DNA of 64,000 nt from Planctomycetota bacterium (GTDB lineage: Bacteria; Planctomycetota; UBA1135), in assembly GCA_008501825.1 (NCBI GenBank), contig QQUA01000007.1:104370-168369 (forward strand), in the 5' to 3' direction. Under the pieces are notes generated by a model that was given only the letters and a program-made list of their open reading frames with translations, ran no database searches and was not told the DNA's origin. Position 1 is the stretch's first letter, and the number at the start of each line of letters is the position of its first letter. Shown here in pieces: positions 53,448-60,869 of the stretch. A program made the translations under genes and the position numbers.

Positions 53448-54616
53448 GAAAAGACCTCTTCCGGATTCCCGGAGAAATGCTGGCTCAAACTTTGCATGAT
53501 CAAGGACATGCTGCGCTGCACCGTAACTTCCATCAATTCGTTGGCCACGATGGGAATGTTGGCTTGATCCGCCTCTGAAAGGAGGAAACTTTGCAGCTCC
53601 CAGATGTCTTGAAAGTTCTTCAAATAGCGCGAAGCTCGCCGATCCGGTGAGGACCGGCCGCGGCCGAGAATTCGCTGGTGCAACAAGCTCGGTTTTAAAA
53701 CCGCCAACATCATCGGAACCAAGATGGCGTCGCCATCCTGGGGTAGCCGGCTCAACAAAGTGGGATGGACGTGGACGCCCTCCAAGACCATGGAGACCCG
53801 CTCTTGCAAAGCCCGTTCGATGGCCGCTTCGCAGGCCACCGACACCAGTTCGGTTTGGTTCAAATAACCGTGAGCCAAGAGGGCTTGCTCATCCTGGACC
53901 TGGTGTTCCCAGGCCGGAAGGCGCTGGAAAGCCTGAAAAGAAGAAGTGTGCAACGCGGGGAGCAGCTTTTCCGGAACCAGGATCCGCATCACCTCTCGCA
54001 GCATGTCGGTGGATTGGCTGCGAACGATGTCAAGCAGGTTGGCCACCCGGGTGGCGACGCTGGATTTGCCGCAGCCGGGAGTCCCTCCGAAAAAAACCAG
54101 CAAGGGCCGATCGCTGTGATGAAACTGCTCCCAAACCAGATAGTGCCGGGCCGGAGTTTGGCCGAAATCCTGCAGGATTTGCCGATAGGTGATTTCCATC
54201 AGTTGCCGTCGCCCGATTTCGACGATGCCTTCTTGAGTCAGATGGGCGTAAACGTTGGCGGCGATAATGGCGGCGTTTTCCGGGCTGAGGGCGCTCGCTT
54301 CCAAGCCCTGGCGGTGGCGGCCACGGGAATAGGGGACTGGCTCTTGATCGGCGTCCTGAACCCAAATCTCGCCCTGGGAGCCGCCGGTTTGCTCATAACG
54401 CTTGCGAACCGCCTCTTCCAATCCTTCCGCTACCGTAGCTCGGAGTTCCTCGGTGGTGATTTCCTGCCGCTGGGCGAGATCGGCCCGAATGCGGGAAGCC
54501 ATCTCATAGGCGGCTTCAAAAGGCATCCCGGCGTCTTGCAGCGATCGAGTCAAAATGCCGCGCAAGAACGGTACCCGAGTCTTTTCACTTGGATCGACGA
54601 CCTGAAGTTTGGACAC
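53444..54616 (-). CDS. 2-phosphoglycerate kinase (archaeal-type, ATP-cone)
   Basis: A kinase of 390 aa resembling archaeal 2-phosphoglycerate kinase, which makes 2,3-bisphosphoglycerate from 2-phosphoglycerate and ATP. An ATP-cone-like regulatory domain spans about residues 5-72 (FLRGILTRSLQDAGMPFEAA). The kinase domain has Walker A GGTPGCGKSS (177-186) followed by STDMLREVMR and LHTSSFQAF, segments characteristic of this family. The start is GTG at 54616 with GGAGG six bases upstream. A longer frame runs antisense into pstB2 and was rejected. Gene order puts it between pstB2 and the phosphoglycerate mutase gene, with which it overlaps. The family assignment is good, but in a bacterium the product could also be a regulator. 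Confidence 0.82.
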   Translation of the reverse strand: MSKLQVVDPSEKTRVPFLRGILTRSLQDAGMPFEAAYEMASRIRADLAQRQEITTEELRATVAEGLEEAVRKRYEQTGGSQGEIWVQDADQEPVPYSRGRHRQGLEASALSPENAAIIAANVYAHLTQEGIVEIGRRQLMEITYRQILQDFGQTPARHYLVWEQFHHSDRPLLVFFGGTPGCGKSSVATRVANLLDIVRSQSTDMLREVMRILVPEKLLPALHTSSFQAFQRLPAWEHQVQDEQALLAHGYLNQTELVSVACEAAIERALQERVSMVLEGVHVHPTLLSRLPQDGDAILVPMMLAVLKPSLLHQRILGRGRSSPDRRASRYLKNFQDIWELQSFLLSEADQANIPIVANELMEVTVQRSMSLIMQSLSQHFSGNPEEVFS

Positions 54617-54681
54617 GGAATCCTCCTTGGCAGGAGGATAGCAGTGAGCTTCCGGTGAATTCCAGGAGAAGATGGGTGGGA

Positions 54682-55458
54682 TCAGCCGTACCGTCCTTCG
54701 ATGTAGTCCGCGGTTTCTTTGTGCTTCGGGGTGACGAACATGTCTTCGGTACGGGTGTGCTCGATGACCTTGCCCATCAGCATGAAGATGCACTCGTCGC
54801 TGGCCCGGCGCGCCTGGGCCATGTTGTGGGTGACGATGAGGATGGAATACCTTCCCCTCAATTCCCAAATCAGATCCTCCACCGCCTCGGTGGCTTCCGG
54901 GTCCAAGGCCGAGCAGGGTTCGTCCATGAGCAGGACCGAGGGTTTGACCGGGAGCAGGCGGGCGATGCAAAGCTTTTGCTGCTCCTCCAGGGACAAGGTG
55001 GTGGCCTTTCGGTGCAGGCGATCCTTCATCGAGTCCCAAAGCAACACCTGCGACAAGGCGTCCTCGACGATTTCGTCGCCTTTGTTCCGAGTCAGGCGTT
55101 CCCCTCCGCTGTGAAGCCGGTAGGCGAACAGGATGTTTTCCCGTACGGAAAGGGGCAGTGGATTGGGGCGCTGAAACACCATGCCGATCTTTTTGCGCAC
55201 TTGCACCAATTCCACTTCGGGCCGGTAGATGTCGTGTCCGAACACCTCGATGCTGCCGGTAGTGCGAACGTAGCCCAGTCGTTCGGTGATGCGATTGACG
55301 CTGCGCAAAAAGGTGGACTTGCCACAGCCGGAAGGGCCGATCAGGGCGGTGATTTGGCCCTGTTTTACCGCTAGATCTACGTCGTACAGAGCTTGAAAAG
55401 TTCCGTACCAAAGATTCAGCTTGCGGGTTTCGATGGCGAAGGGGTGGGGATTATCCAA
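54682..55458 (-). CDS. pstB: Phosphate ABC transporter ATPase PstB2 (degenerate signature)
   Basis: This 258-aa ATPase of the phosphate importer has an intact Walker A (GPSGCGKST, 41-49), Q-loop (Gln96 in MVFQRPNP), Walker B and D-loop (LLMDEPCSALDP, Asp179/Glu180) and switch histidine (His211 in IVTHNM). Its ABC signature, normally LSGGQQQR, reads LSLEEQQK (155-162). The second PstB has the opposite pattern, so the two probably form a heterodimer with one working site. The start is TTG at 55458, inside the end of pstB1 (8-base overlap), since no ATG or GTG lies before the first strand. It is the sixth gene of the operon. Confidence 0.9.
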   Translation of the reverse strand: MDNPHPFAIETRKLNLWYGTFQALYDVDLAVKQGQITALIGPSGCGKSTFLRSVNRITERLGYVRTTGSIEVFGHDIYRPEVELVQVRKKIGMVFQRPNPLPLSVRENILFAYRLHSGGERLTRNKGDEIVEDALSQVLLWDSMKDRLHRKATTLSLEEQQKLCIARLLPVKPSVLLMDEPCSALDPEATEAVEDLIWELRGRYSILIVTHNMAQARRASDECIFMLMGKVIEHTRTEDMFVTPKHKETADYIEGRYG

Positions 55459-56239
55459 AGCGACCCTCCACGTAATCTCGGCTGCGGGGATCTTTGACTT
55501 CGCCGGTGAACAGATCTTCGGTCTTGGCGACTTCGATGCATTCCCCGGTCAAGAAAAACGCTGTGTTGTCGGCCAGGCGGCGGGCTTGTTGCACCAGGTT
55601 GGTAACCAGAATGATGGTGATTTCCTTTTTCAATTCTTTCAGTACATCCTCGATTTTCATGGTAGTGACCGGATCCACCGCAATCGAAAACTCGTCCAGA
55701 AGCAACAATTCCGGATCCTGGGACAGGGCTCGGGCGATGGTCAATCGCTGTTGTTGACCGCCGGAGAGCATGCTTCCCAGCGAATCCAAGCGATCCTTGA
55801 CTTCATCCCAGAGCGCCGCCCTTTGTAGGCAACGTTCCACAATTTCGTCCAGGTCCGATTTGTTTTTGGTCCCGGAGAGGCGAGGAGCCAGAGCCACGTT
55901 GTCGTAGATGCTCAGCGGCAAACCGACCGGCAATGGAAACACCACTCCGATCTTGCTGCGCAAGGCATACAAATTTCGCCAGGAGTGGACGTCTTTGCCG
56001 CGAAACAAGATTTGGCCGTCGACCTTCATTGAGCTGTGCATTTGATCCATGCGGTTCAGCGCTCGAAGGAAGGAAGTCTTGCCGCTGTTGGCCGGGCCGA
56101 TGATGCCGAAGATCTCGTGTTCCCGAATGTCCAGACTGACCTTTTCCAGCGCCACCTTGGAGCCGTAACGAATGGTCAAGTCCCGGACCTGAACTTGGAT
56201 CTTGGCCGAGGTTTCGGGGGGAGGAGGAGCGCTTACCAC
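55451..56239 (-). CDS. pstB: Phosphate ABC transporter ATPase PstB1 (degenerate Q- and H-loops)
   Basis: A PstB homologue of 262 aa with an intact signature motif LSGGQQQR (158-165) and Walker A GPANSGKTS (49-57), and the Walker B acids Asp182 and Glu183 present in LLLLDEFSIAVDP. However, the Q-loop glutamine is replaced by Pro102 (VVFPLP), the DEP motif is DEF, and the switch histidine is Asn214 (LVTNLV). These are all changes in residues used by its own ATP site. Start GTG at 56239, overlapping pstA by seven bases; the first ten residues are proline-rich. It is a member of the Pst family by its order and by NRMDQM and SIYDNVALAPRL segments. Confidence 0.9.
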   Translation of the reverse strand: MVSAPPPPETSAKIQVQVRDLTIRYGSKVALEKVSLDIREHEIFGIIGPANSGKTSFLRALNRMDQMHSSMKVDGQILFRGKDVHSWRNLYALRSKIGVVFPLPVGLPLSIYDNVALAPRLSGTKNKSDLDEIVERCLQRAALWDEVKDRLDSLGSMLSGGQQQRLTIARALSQDPELLLLDEFSIAVDPVTTMKIEDVLKELKKEITIILVTNLVQQARRLADNTAFFLTGECIEVAKTEDLFTGEVKDPRSRDYVEGRFG

Positions 56240-57102
56240 TTCTTTTTATTGCGCAGGTACATGCGGAAAGCGATCGAGGTGGCGTTCATGGTCAGCACCA
56301 TCAGAATCAACACCAGAGCGACGCCGTAAGGCAGGTGTTCGGGGACTCCCGGCACCTGGGTGGAGACCACGAACAAGTGCAAGGACATGGCCATGGTTTG
56401 ATCGAAAATGCCCTGAGGCAGAAACGGCAGGAAGAAGGCCGCACCGGTAAACATGATCGGAGCGGTCTCTCCAGCGGTGCGGGAGACTTCCAGGATCACC
56501 CCGGTCAAAATGCCGCTGATGCTGTTGGGCAAAACCACGTGGCGAATGGTTTGCCAGCGGGTCGCTCCCATGTTCCAGCAAGCTTCCCGAAAGGCCATTG
56601 GCACCGCTTGTAGGGATTCCCGAGTGGAAACGATGACCACCGGGAGCGTCATGATGGCCAAAGTCAAGCTTGCCGCCAGAATGCTGGTCCCGAAGCCGAA
56701 GAACATGACGAAGGCTCCGAGACCGAACAAGGCGTGGACGATGGAGGGGACTCCGGCCAGGTTGATGATGGCCAAGTTGATCAACCGGGTCAGCCAATTG
56801 TCCGGGGCGTACTCACTGAGATAGATGGCGGCCGCTACGCCGATGGGCACCGAGAAAAGCAAGGCCACTGTGACCAGCCAAACGGTTCCGACCAGGGCCG
56901 GGAAAATCCCGCCGGCGGTCATGCCGTCGGTGGGATAGGTAAACAAGAAATCCATGGACAGGACCGGACCGCCTTTGGCGACCAGAACACCCAGGATGAT
57001 GAGGACCGGAAGAATCAACAGCAGCGTCATGAGTAAGAACAGGTACCGAACCAGTCCTTCCTTTTGACGGTTCCGCCGATTGAGGCTCGTGGCTTCAAAC
57101 AT
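56233..57102 (-). CDS. pstA: Phosphate ABC transporter permease PstA
   Basis: A membrane permease of 289 aa with about six transmembrane segments. The EAA-type cytoplasmic loop (REACWNMGATRWQTIRHVVLP) contacts PstB, and the family motif SRTAGETAPIMF is present. It forms the translocation channel with PstC. The N-terminal cytoplasmic part is short and basic (residues 1-18). The gene overlaps pstB1 by seven bases and begins three bases after pstC ends, so these are tightly coupled. The ATG at 57102 is unambiguous. Confidence 0.95.
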   Translation of the reverse strand: MFEATSLNRRNRQKEGLVRYLFLLMTLLLILPVLIILGVLVAKGGPVLSMDFLFTYPTDGMTAGGIFPALVGTVWLVTVALLFSVPIGVAAAIYLSEYAPDNWLTRLINLAIINLAGVPSIVHALFGLGAFVMFFGFGTSILAASLTLAIMTLPVVIVSTRESLQAVPMAFREACWNMGATRWQTIRHVVLPNSISGILTGVILEVSRTAGETAPIMFTGAAFFLPFLPQGIFDQTMAMSLHLFVVSTQVPGVPEHLPYGVALVLILMVLTMNATSIAFRMYLRNKKKW

Positions 57103-57105
57103 GGC

Positions 57106-58047
57106 TTAAGCGTTCCTCCGTTTGCCCCGAACTACCAGGTCCGCGGTGAGGTTGATGAGGAAAGTCACCAGGAACAAGAAGATGCCCAAGGTGAACAAGA
57201 CCTTGTAATGGTCGGAGCCGACCGGCGTCTCGCCGAGTTCGGCGGCAATGGTGGCGGTCAAGGCTCGTACTGAATCGAATACGCTGGTTGGGATGTGGAC
57301 CGAGTGTCCGGTGGCCATCAACACCGCCATGGTTTCTCCAAAAGCGCGGCCGACGCCTAGCAACACCGCGGCGACCAAACCGTTTTTCCCGGCCGGTAAA
57401 ACCACCCGCCAAACCACTTGCCAACGCGTCGCTCCCATGGCTTCCGCGGCTTCTCGATAACCATCGGGAACCGCCTTGAGAGCATCTTCGGCAATGGTGG
57501 TCATAATGGGCGCCGCCATCAAGCCGAGAATGAGGCCGGCATTCAGGATGTTCAGGCCGATTGGGACGTCGAAGGTATTGATAATCAAGGGGTTCATGAT
57601 GCTCAGGCCGATGAAACCCCAAACCACCGATGGGATGGCGGCCAATAATTCCACCAACACCTTCAAGATTTCCCGGGTTCGCCCGGTAGCGAATTCAGCA
57701 ATAAAAATCGCGGCACCGAGGGAAAAGGGAACTGCGATCAACATGGCAAAACCGGCGACGCTGGCGGTACCGGCGATAAGGGCCAGTGCGCCGTAAGTGG
57801 GGTTGGCTTCCGAGGTGGGGCGCCATAAGGGCGAGAAGAAGAACTCACCCAGGTCCAGTTCTTTCACCGCATAACCCAAACCCTGGCTGGCGATGAAAAC
57901 GAAAATTCCGATGATAAAAATAATGGCGGAGATCCCGCCGAAGAAAACCAGCCATTGCACGACTTTGTCTACGTACCAGGCCAGGTTCAGCTGATCCAGG
58001 TTTTCTCCCTCGGGAGGATCATGACTGTGGGTGGGGGGAGCGTTCAT
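57106..58047 (-). CDS. pstC: Phosphate ABC transporter permease PstC
   Basis: A membrane permease of 313 aa; about six transmembrane helices follow a hydrophilic N-terminal region of about 28 residues (MNAPPTHSHDPPEGEN). The EAA-type loop is REAAEAMGATRWQVVWRVVLP, and the family motif GRAFGETMAVLM is present. It pairs with PstA. The gene starts three bases after the phoU-fusion gene ends. The loop between helices 1 and 2 (about residues 60-85) is longer, as is usual for PstC. Confidence 0.95.
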   Translation of the reverse strand: MNAPPTHSHDPPEGENLDQLNLAWYVDKVVQWLVFFGGISAIIFIIGIFVFIASQGLGYAVKELDLGEFFFSPLWRPTSEANPTYGALALIAGTASVAGFAMLIAVPFSLGAAIFIAEFATGRTREILKVLVELLAAIPSVVWGFIGLSIMNPLIINTFDVPIGLNILNAGLILGLMAAPIMTTIAEDALKAVPDGYREAAEAMGATRWQVVWRVVLPAGKNGLVAAVLLGVGRAFGETMAVLMATGHSVHIPTSVFDSVRALTATIAAELGETPVGSDHYKVLFTLGIFLFLVTFLINLTADLVVRGKRRNA

Positions 58048-58050
58048 GAT

Positions 58051-59127
58051 TTAGCCGGCGTCCTCCCCGTGCATGGTTTCCATCAGTTCTCGAACCTGAT
58101 TGGCCAACTGAGCGAAGGCCTCGGCCATTTCCGATTCACTGAATTCGGTCAAGGGTGGATTCGACCAATCCAGGAATACGGTATGGAACGGTAGATCTGG
58201 AATTTGTTCGCGAGCACCGGATTCCAAACCGACCACGACGTGTTGGTCGGCCAATTCATCGTGGAGCGGGGTCCAGGGAACCGGGCTGAGCGAATCCGGA
58301 GTGCAACCCTTGGCGTCCAAGAATTGTTGCAAAGCATCCGGCACCTCGCCGGCAGGTTGCCAGCCGGCGCTTCGATACTTGCCGCTTTCCGGGAAAGCCT
58401 TGCGGGCGAAAGCTTCGGCCATCTTGCTGCGGCCATTGTTTTCCCGATCCAAAAATAGAATTCGGTAGACCTTGGGCTCCTTGGTCTGGCCGGTGGCAGC
58501 GAAAACGGTTTCTTCGCAAATGTTTTTGGCCTGATCGCTGATCCTTTCCAAACGGTTGAAGGAAACCAATAAGGCGAACAGATCCTGAATCCTGAGGTTG
58601 CCTTGTTCGCCCTCTTGAATCAGGTCGTTGAAAACCTTGGTGAAGGTCCGGCCAATTTGATTGGCCAAGCCGATGGCTCCCCGAGCCATTTCGGGATTTC
58701 CCTCGTGGAAGGATTGCAAACCTTGTTGCAACATGCGGCGGCTGTGATCCGCCATCATTTCAATGTCCCGGGCAATGCCTTTCGGCGGAGGGCTTTTCAA
58801 TTGCACCGCTTCCCGGGCGATGGTGACTGCATAGTCGCCGATTCGTTCCAGGCCGACGTCCAAGCGCAGGACGCTGGAAACGAAGCGCAGCGGGCCGGCA
58901 CTGGGATAGTGCCGGGCTACGAAGGCGTGGCATAAGCGATCGATCTCCCGAGTTTCCCGGTTGATGTGCAAATCCCCCAGGATGGTTTGCGCGGCCAATT
59001 CCTGGTCACAACTAAGCAGAGAATGAACCGCATTTTGCACCGCAGCTTGGACTTCCCGGCCGACTTGGTGCACCCTTTCTTTGATGCGTTGAAGATCTTG
59101 CTCCAACCGAACTTCGTGATGACTCAT
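58051..59127 (-). CDS. phoU: PhoU fused to an LMW-PTP/arsenate-reductase-like domain without catalytic cysteine
   Basis: The first 215 residues form PhoU, with the two metal-binding helical repeats marked by LERIGDYA (Glu94-Asp98) and LERISDQA (Glu194-Asp198). Residues 219-352 resemble the low-molecular-weight tyrosine phosphatase/ArsC fold: VYRILFLDRENNGRSKMAEAF and YRSAGWQPAGEVPDALQQFL. In active members the P-loop is C-x5-R; here Asp227 replaces the cysteine while Arg233 is kept, so it should not catalyse but could bind phosphate-like anions. The protein is 358 aa and not truncated. PhoU restrains the phosphate importer and the PhoR kinase in other bacteria; the extra domain may add phosphate sensing. 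It follows pstS after a hairpin. Confidence 0.9.
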   Translation of the reverse strand: MSHHEVRLEQDLQRIKERVHQVGREVQAAVQNAVHSLLSCDQELAAQTILGDLHINRETREIDRLCHAFVARHYPSAGPLRFVSSVLRLDVGLERIGDYAVTIAREAVQLKSPPPKGIARDIEMMADHSRRMLQQGLQSFHEGNPEMARGAIGLANQIGRTFTKVFNDLIQEGEQGNLRIQDLFALLVSFNRLERISDQAKNICEETVFAATGQTKEPKVYRILFLDRENNGRSKMAEAFARKAFPESGKYRSAGWQPAGEVPDALQQFLDAKGCTPDSLSPVPWTPLHDELADQHVVVGLESGAREQIPDLPFHTVFLDWSNPPLTEFSESEMAEAFAQLANQVRELMETMHGEDAG

Positions 59128-59159
59128 GGCTCCAATTCCGGCGAACGGATGGGGGGGGA

Positions 59160-59191
59160 AGCGTAGGGATTCTGGCCAGAATCCCTACGCT
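59160..59191. repeat. Perfect 32-bp palindrome between pstS and phoU
   Basis: The 16-base half AGCGTAGGGATTCTGG (59160-59175) is followed directly by its exact reverse complement (59176-59191). In the minus-strand transcript this makes a strong hairpin just after the pstS stop codon (59208). No U-run follows, so it is unlikely to be a full terminator; it could stabilise the pstS part of the message or reduce read-through to the permease genes. Confidence 0.85.
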
Positions 59192-59207
59192 GGGCAAAGG
59201 AAGAACC

Positions 59208-60083
59208 TTAGTTCTGCAGGGCCCGAACCGGGGCGTAACCCTTTTCCACAATTAGGCGCTGGCCTTCGTCACTGAGAATCCAATCCAGGTATTCCTTGAC
59301 GGCGCCGGTCGGTTCTCCGGCGGTGTACATCAGCAAGGGCCGAGCGATCGGATAGCTGCCGTCGCTGGCGGATTCCACCGACGGCATGACGGGCGGGCTC
59401 CCCGCCTCCATCGCAATCGCCGCCATTTTGACTTCGTGGGTGGCGTAAGCCAGGCCGCTGTAGCCAATGGCACAGGGAGTTTTGGCGACCAAGTCCACCA
59501 CGTCCTTGGAACCGTGCATGTCCCGGGAACCTAGTTTGTATTCCCCGGTTTTGCCTAACACGGCATCTTTGAAGTACACGTAAGTTCCAGAGTTGTTTTG
59601 CCGGCTGACCCGAATGATTTCGCCGCTTTTGCAGCCTTCGAAATCGATTCCGAGGGCATCCCAATTTTCAGCGGTACCGTTTTCACCGTAAATGTCGGCC
59701 AATTGGGCGATGGTCAAAGTCTCGATTGGATTCGAGGGGTGCAAAAATACCGCCAGGGCGTCGTAGCCGACGATGAATTCCTTCGGCTCCACCCCATTGG
59801 CTTTGGCCTGTTCCAATTCCTTGGCCTTGAGTTTGCGGCTGGCGTTGGCAATGTCCACGGTGCCGTTGATCAAGGCGCTGATGCCGGTGCCGGAACCTCC
59901 GCCGGTAACCGCCACGGCCAGGTTGGGATTGACTTCCTTGTATTTTTCCGCCCAAGCTTGAGCGACGTTGACCAGGGTGTCCGATCCTTTGTTTTGCAGA
60001 ACGACTCGATCGCTGCCGGCGCCGCCGCCACAGGCGGCCGCCAGCATAGCCAGCAAGCCGAGGAAAAGGGGGATCCGCTTCAT
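59208..60083 (-). CDS. pstS: Phosphate-binding lipoprotein PstS
   Basis: This periplasmic substrate-binding lipoprotein of 291 aa delivers phosphate to PstC/PstA. It has a signal peptide with lipobox LAAAC (Cys18), then QNKGSDTLVNVAQAWAE, TGGGSGTGISALINGTVDIA and VSRQNNSGTYVYFKD, all phosphate-contact blocks of the family. The C-terminal lobe contains YPIARPLLMYTAG. The ATG at 60083 is preceded by AGGAAG. It leads the operon and is separated from the next gene by an 80-base interval holding a perfect palindrome, so PstS can be made in excess. Expression is likely phosphate-controlled through the repeats upstream. Confidence 0.95.
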   Translation of the reverse strand: MKRIPLFLGLLAMLAAACGGGAGSDRVVLQNKGSDTLVNVAQAWAEKYKEVNPNLAVAVTGGGSGTGISALINGTVDIANASRKLKAKELEQAKANGVEPKEFIVGYDALAVFLHPSNPIETLTIAQLADIYGENGTAENWDALGIDFEGCKSGEIIRVSRQNNSGTYVYFKDAVLGKTGEYKLGSRDMHGSKDVVDLVAKTPCAIGYSGLAYATHEVKMAAIAMEAGSPPVMPSVESASDGSYPIARPLLMYTAGEPTGAVKEYLDWILSDEGQRLIVEKGYAPVRALQN

Positions 60084-60106
60084 GACCAGCTTCCTATGCA
60101 GGTTCA

Positions 60107-60148
60107 GGGTTCTTCCTTGTCGCCAAGGTGGGTTCTTCAGGGGTTCTT
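60107..60148 (-). promoter_or_regulatory. Possible Pho-type operator (three direct repeats) upstream of pstS
   Basis: Three exact copies of AAGAACCC (minus strand) occur at 60148-60141, 60137-60130 and 60114-60107. Two are 11 bases apart and the third 23 bases away, matching one and about two DNA turns, as in PhoB-type binding sites built of 11-base direct repeats. They lie 24-65 bases before the pstS start codon. The repeat does not match the E. coli Pho box, and no regulator gene lies nearby, so this is a pattern-based call. Confidence 0.35.
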
Positions 60149-60376
60149 AACACTTCCTTGATATTTCACAAGGCAAGCATTCTTGGATTCAACGCTGAAC
60201 CTTTTTGGAAATCCCACGAAAAACTCGCCGGAGGTCCAAGAAAGATTCACCCGGCATTGCATCAGCCTCGATGGAGGCTTGTTGTCCTCTTTGTGAAGCT
60301 TTGATGGAGGGAAGCTTGTCGGGCCCGGTGGCGATGGGGCGGTTGCCGGCAGAGATGGGTTTAAGCTGGAAACACC

Positions 60377-60823
60377 ATGGCTGATCCATCGACCCAAAGT
60401 CTGCAAGGGCACTGCTTGTGCGGCCGGATCCGGTTTCAAGCCCAGCTTCCCGCCAAAGGTTGCGCCAACTGCCATTGCCAAAATTGCCGCCGGGCTCACG
60501 GCGCCGCCTTCGTGACTTACGCCGGCTTTCCGTTCAGCCAGTTCCAGTGGCTGGCCGGGGAGGAGGATCTAGTGCGATACCGCACCGAAACTGACGCCAC
60601 CCGAAGTTTCTGCCGCCATTGCGGAACCACCCTTTGCTATGAGGGACCGCGGTGGCCGGATGCCATCCATATCGCCCTCGCGGTCCTGGAGGACAGTGAG
60701 CTTCTGCAGCCTTCCGCTCACGTTTACGTGGACCATGGAGCTCCTTGGCACCATATCGGCGACGATTTACCCCACTATGGAGGCACCACCGGCATGGAGG
60801 CGAAGGACCCCCAGATCTCATAA
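60377..60823 (+). CDS. GFA-family zinc protein
   Basis: A 148-aa member of the Gfa/CENP-V family, small zinc proteins related to glutathione-dependent formaldehyde-activating enzyme. Cysteine groups are seen in order: GHCLCGRIRF, CANCHCQNCRRAHG and FCRHCGTTLCYEG. The catalytic role of such proteins is not proven and may be only zinc or thiol binding. It is divergent from the pst operon, sharing the 293-base region between 60084 and 60376, which apart from the repeats near pstS shows no feature I can name. A hairpin separates it from the convergent gltA. Confidence 0.85.
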   Translation: MADPSTQSLQGHCLCGRIRFQAQLPAKGCANCHCQNCRRAHGAAFVTYAGFPFSQFQWLAGEEDLVRYRTETDATRSFCRHCGTTLCYEGPRWPDAIHIALAVLEDSELLQPSAHVYVDHGAPWHHIGDDLPHYGGTTGMEAKDPQIS

Positions 60824-60830
60824 ACGTTTT

Positions 60831-60858
60831 CGGGCCGACCCCTTTGGAAGTCGGCCCG
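60831..60858. terminator. Hairpin between convergent GFA and gltA genes
   Basis: CGGGCCGAC (60831-60839) pairs with GTCGGCCCG (60850-60858) with a ten-base loop. There is no proper T-run on either side (a short AAACGTTTT precedes it), so it is a weak bidirectional terminator candidate that sits between the convergent stop codons at 60823 and 60870. Confidence 0.5.
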
Positions 60859-60869
60859 ATTCAAGGCAT

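Noticed and set aside
54617..55411. Upstream extension of the 2-phosphoglycerate kinase frame
   Set aside because: The extension runs out of frame through pstB2 on the same strand. A GTG with GGAGG six bases upstream at 54616 begins exactly where the ATP-cone homology starts.
60084..60376. E. coli-type Pho box upstream of pstS
   Set aside because: No CTGTCAT-type direct repeats were found; only the different AAGAACCC repeats are present, reported with low confidence.
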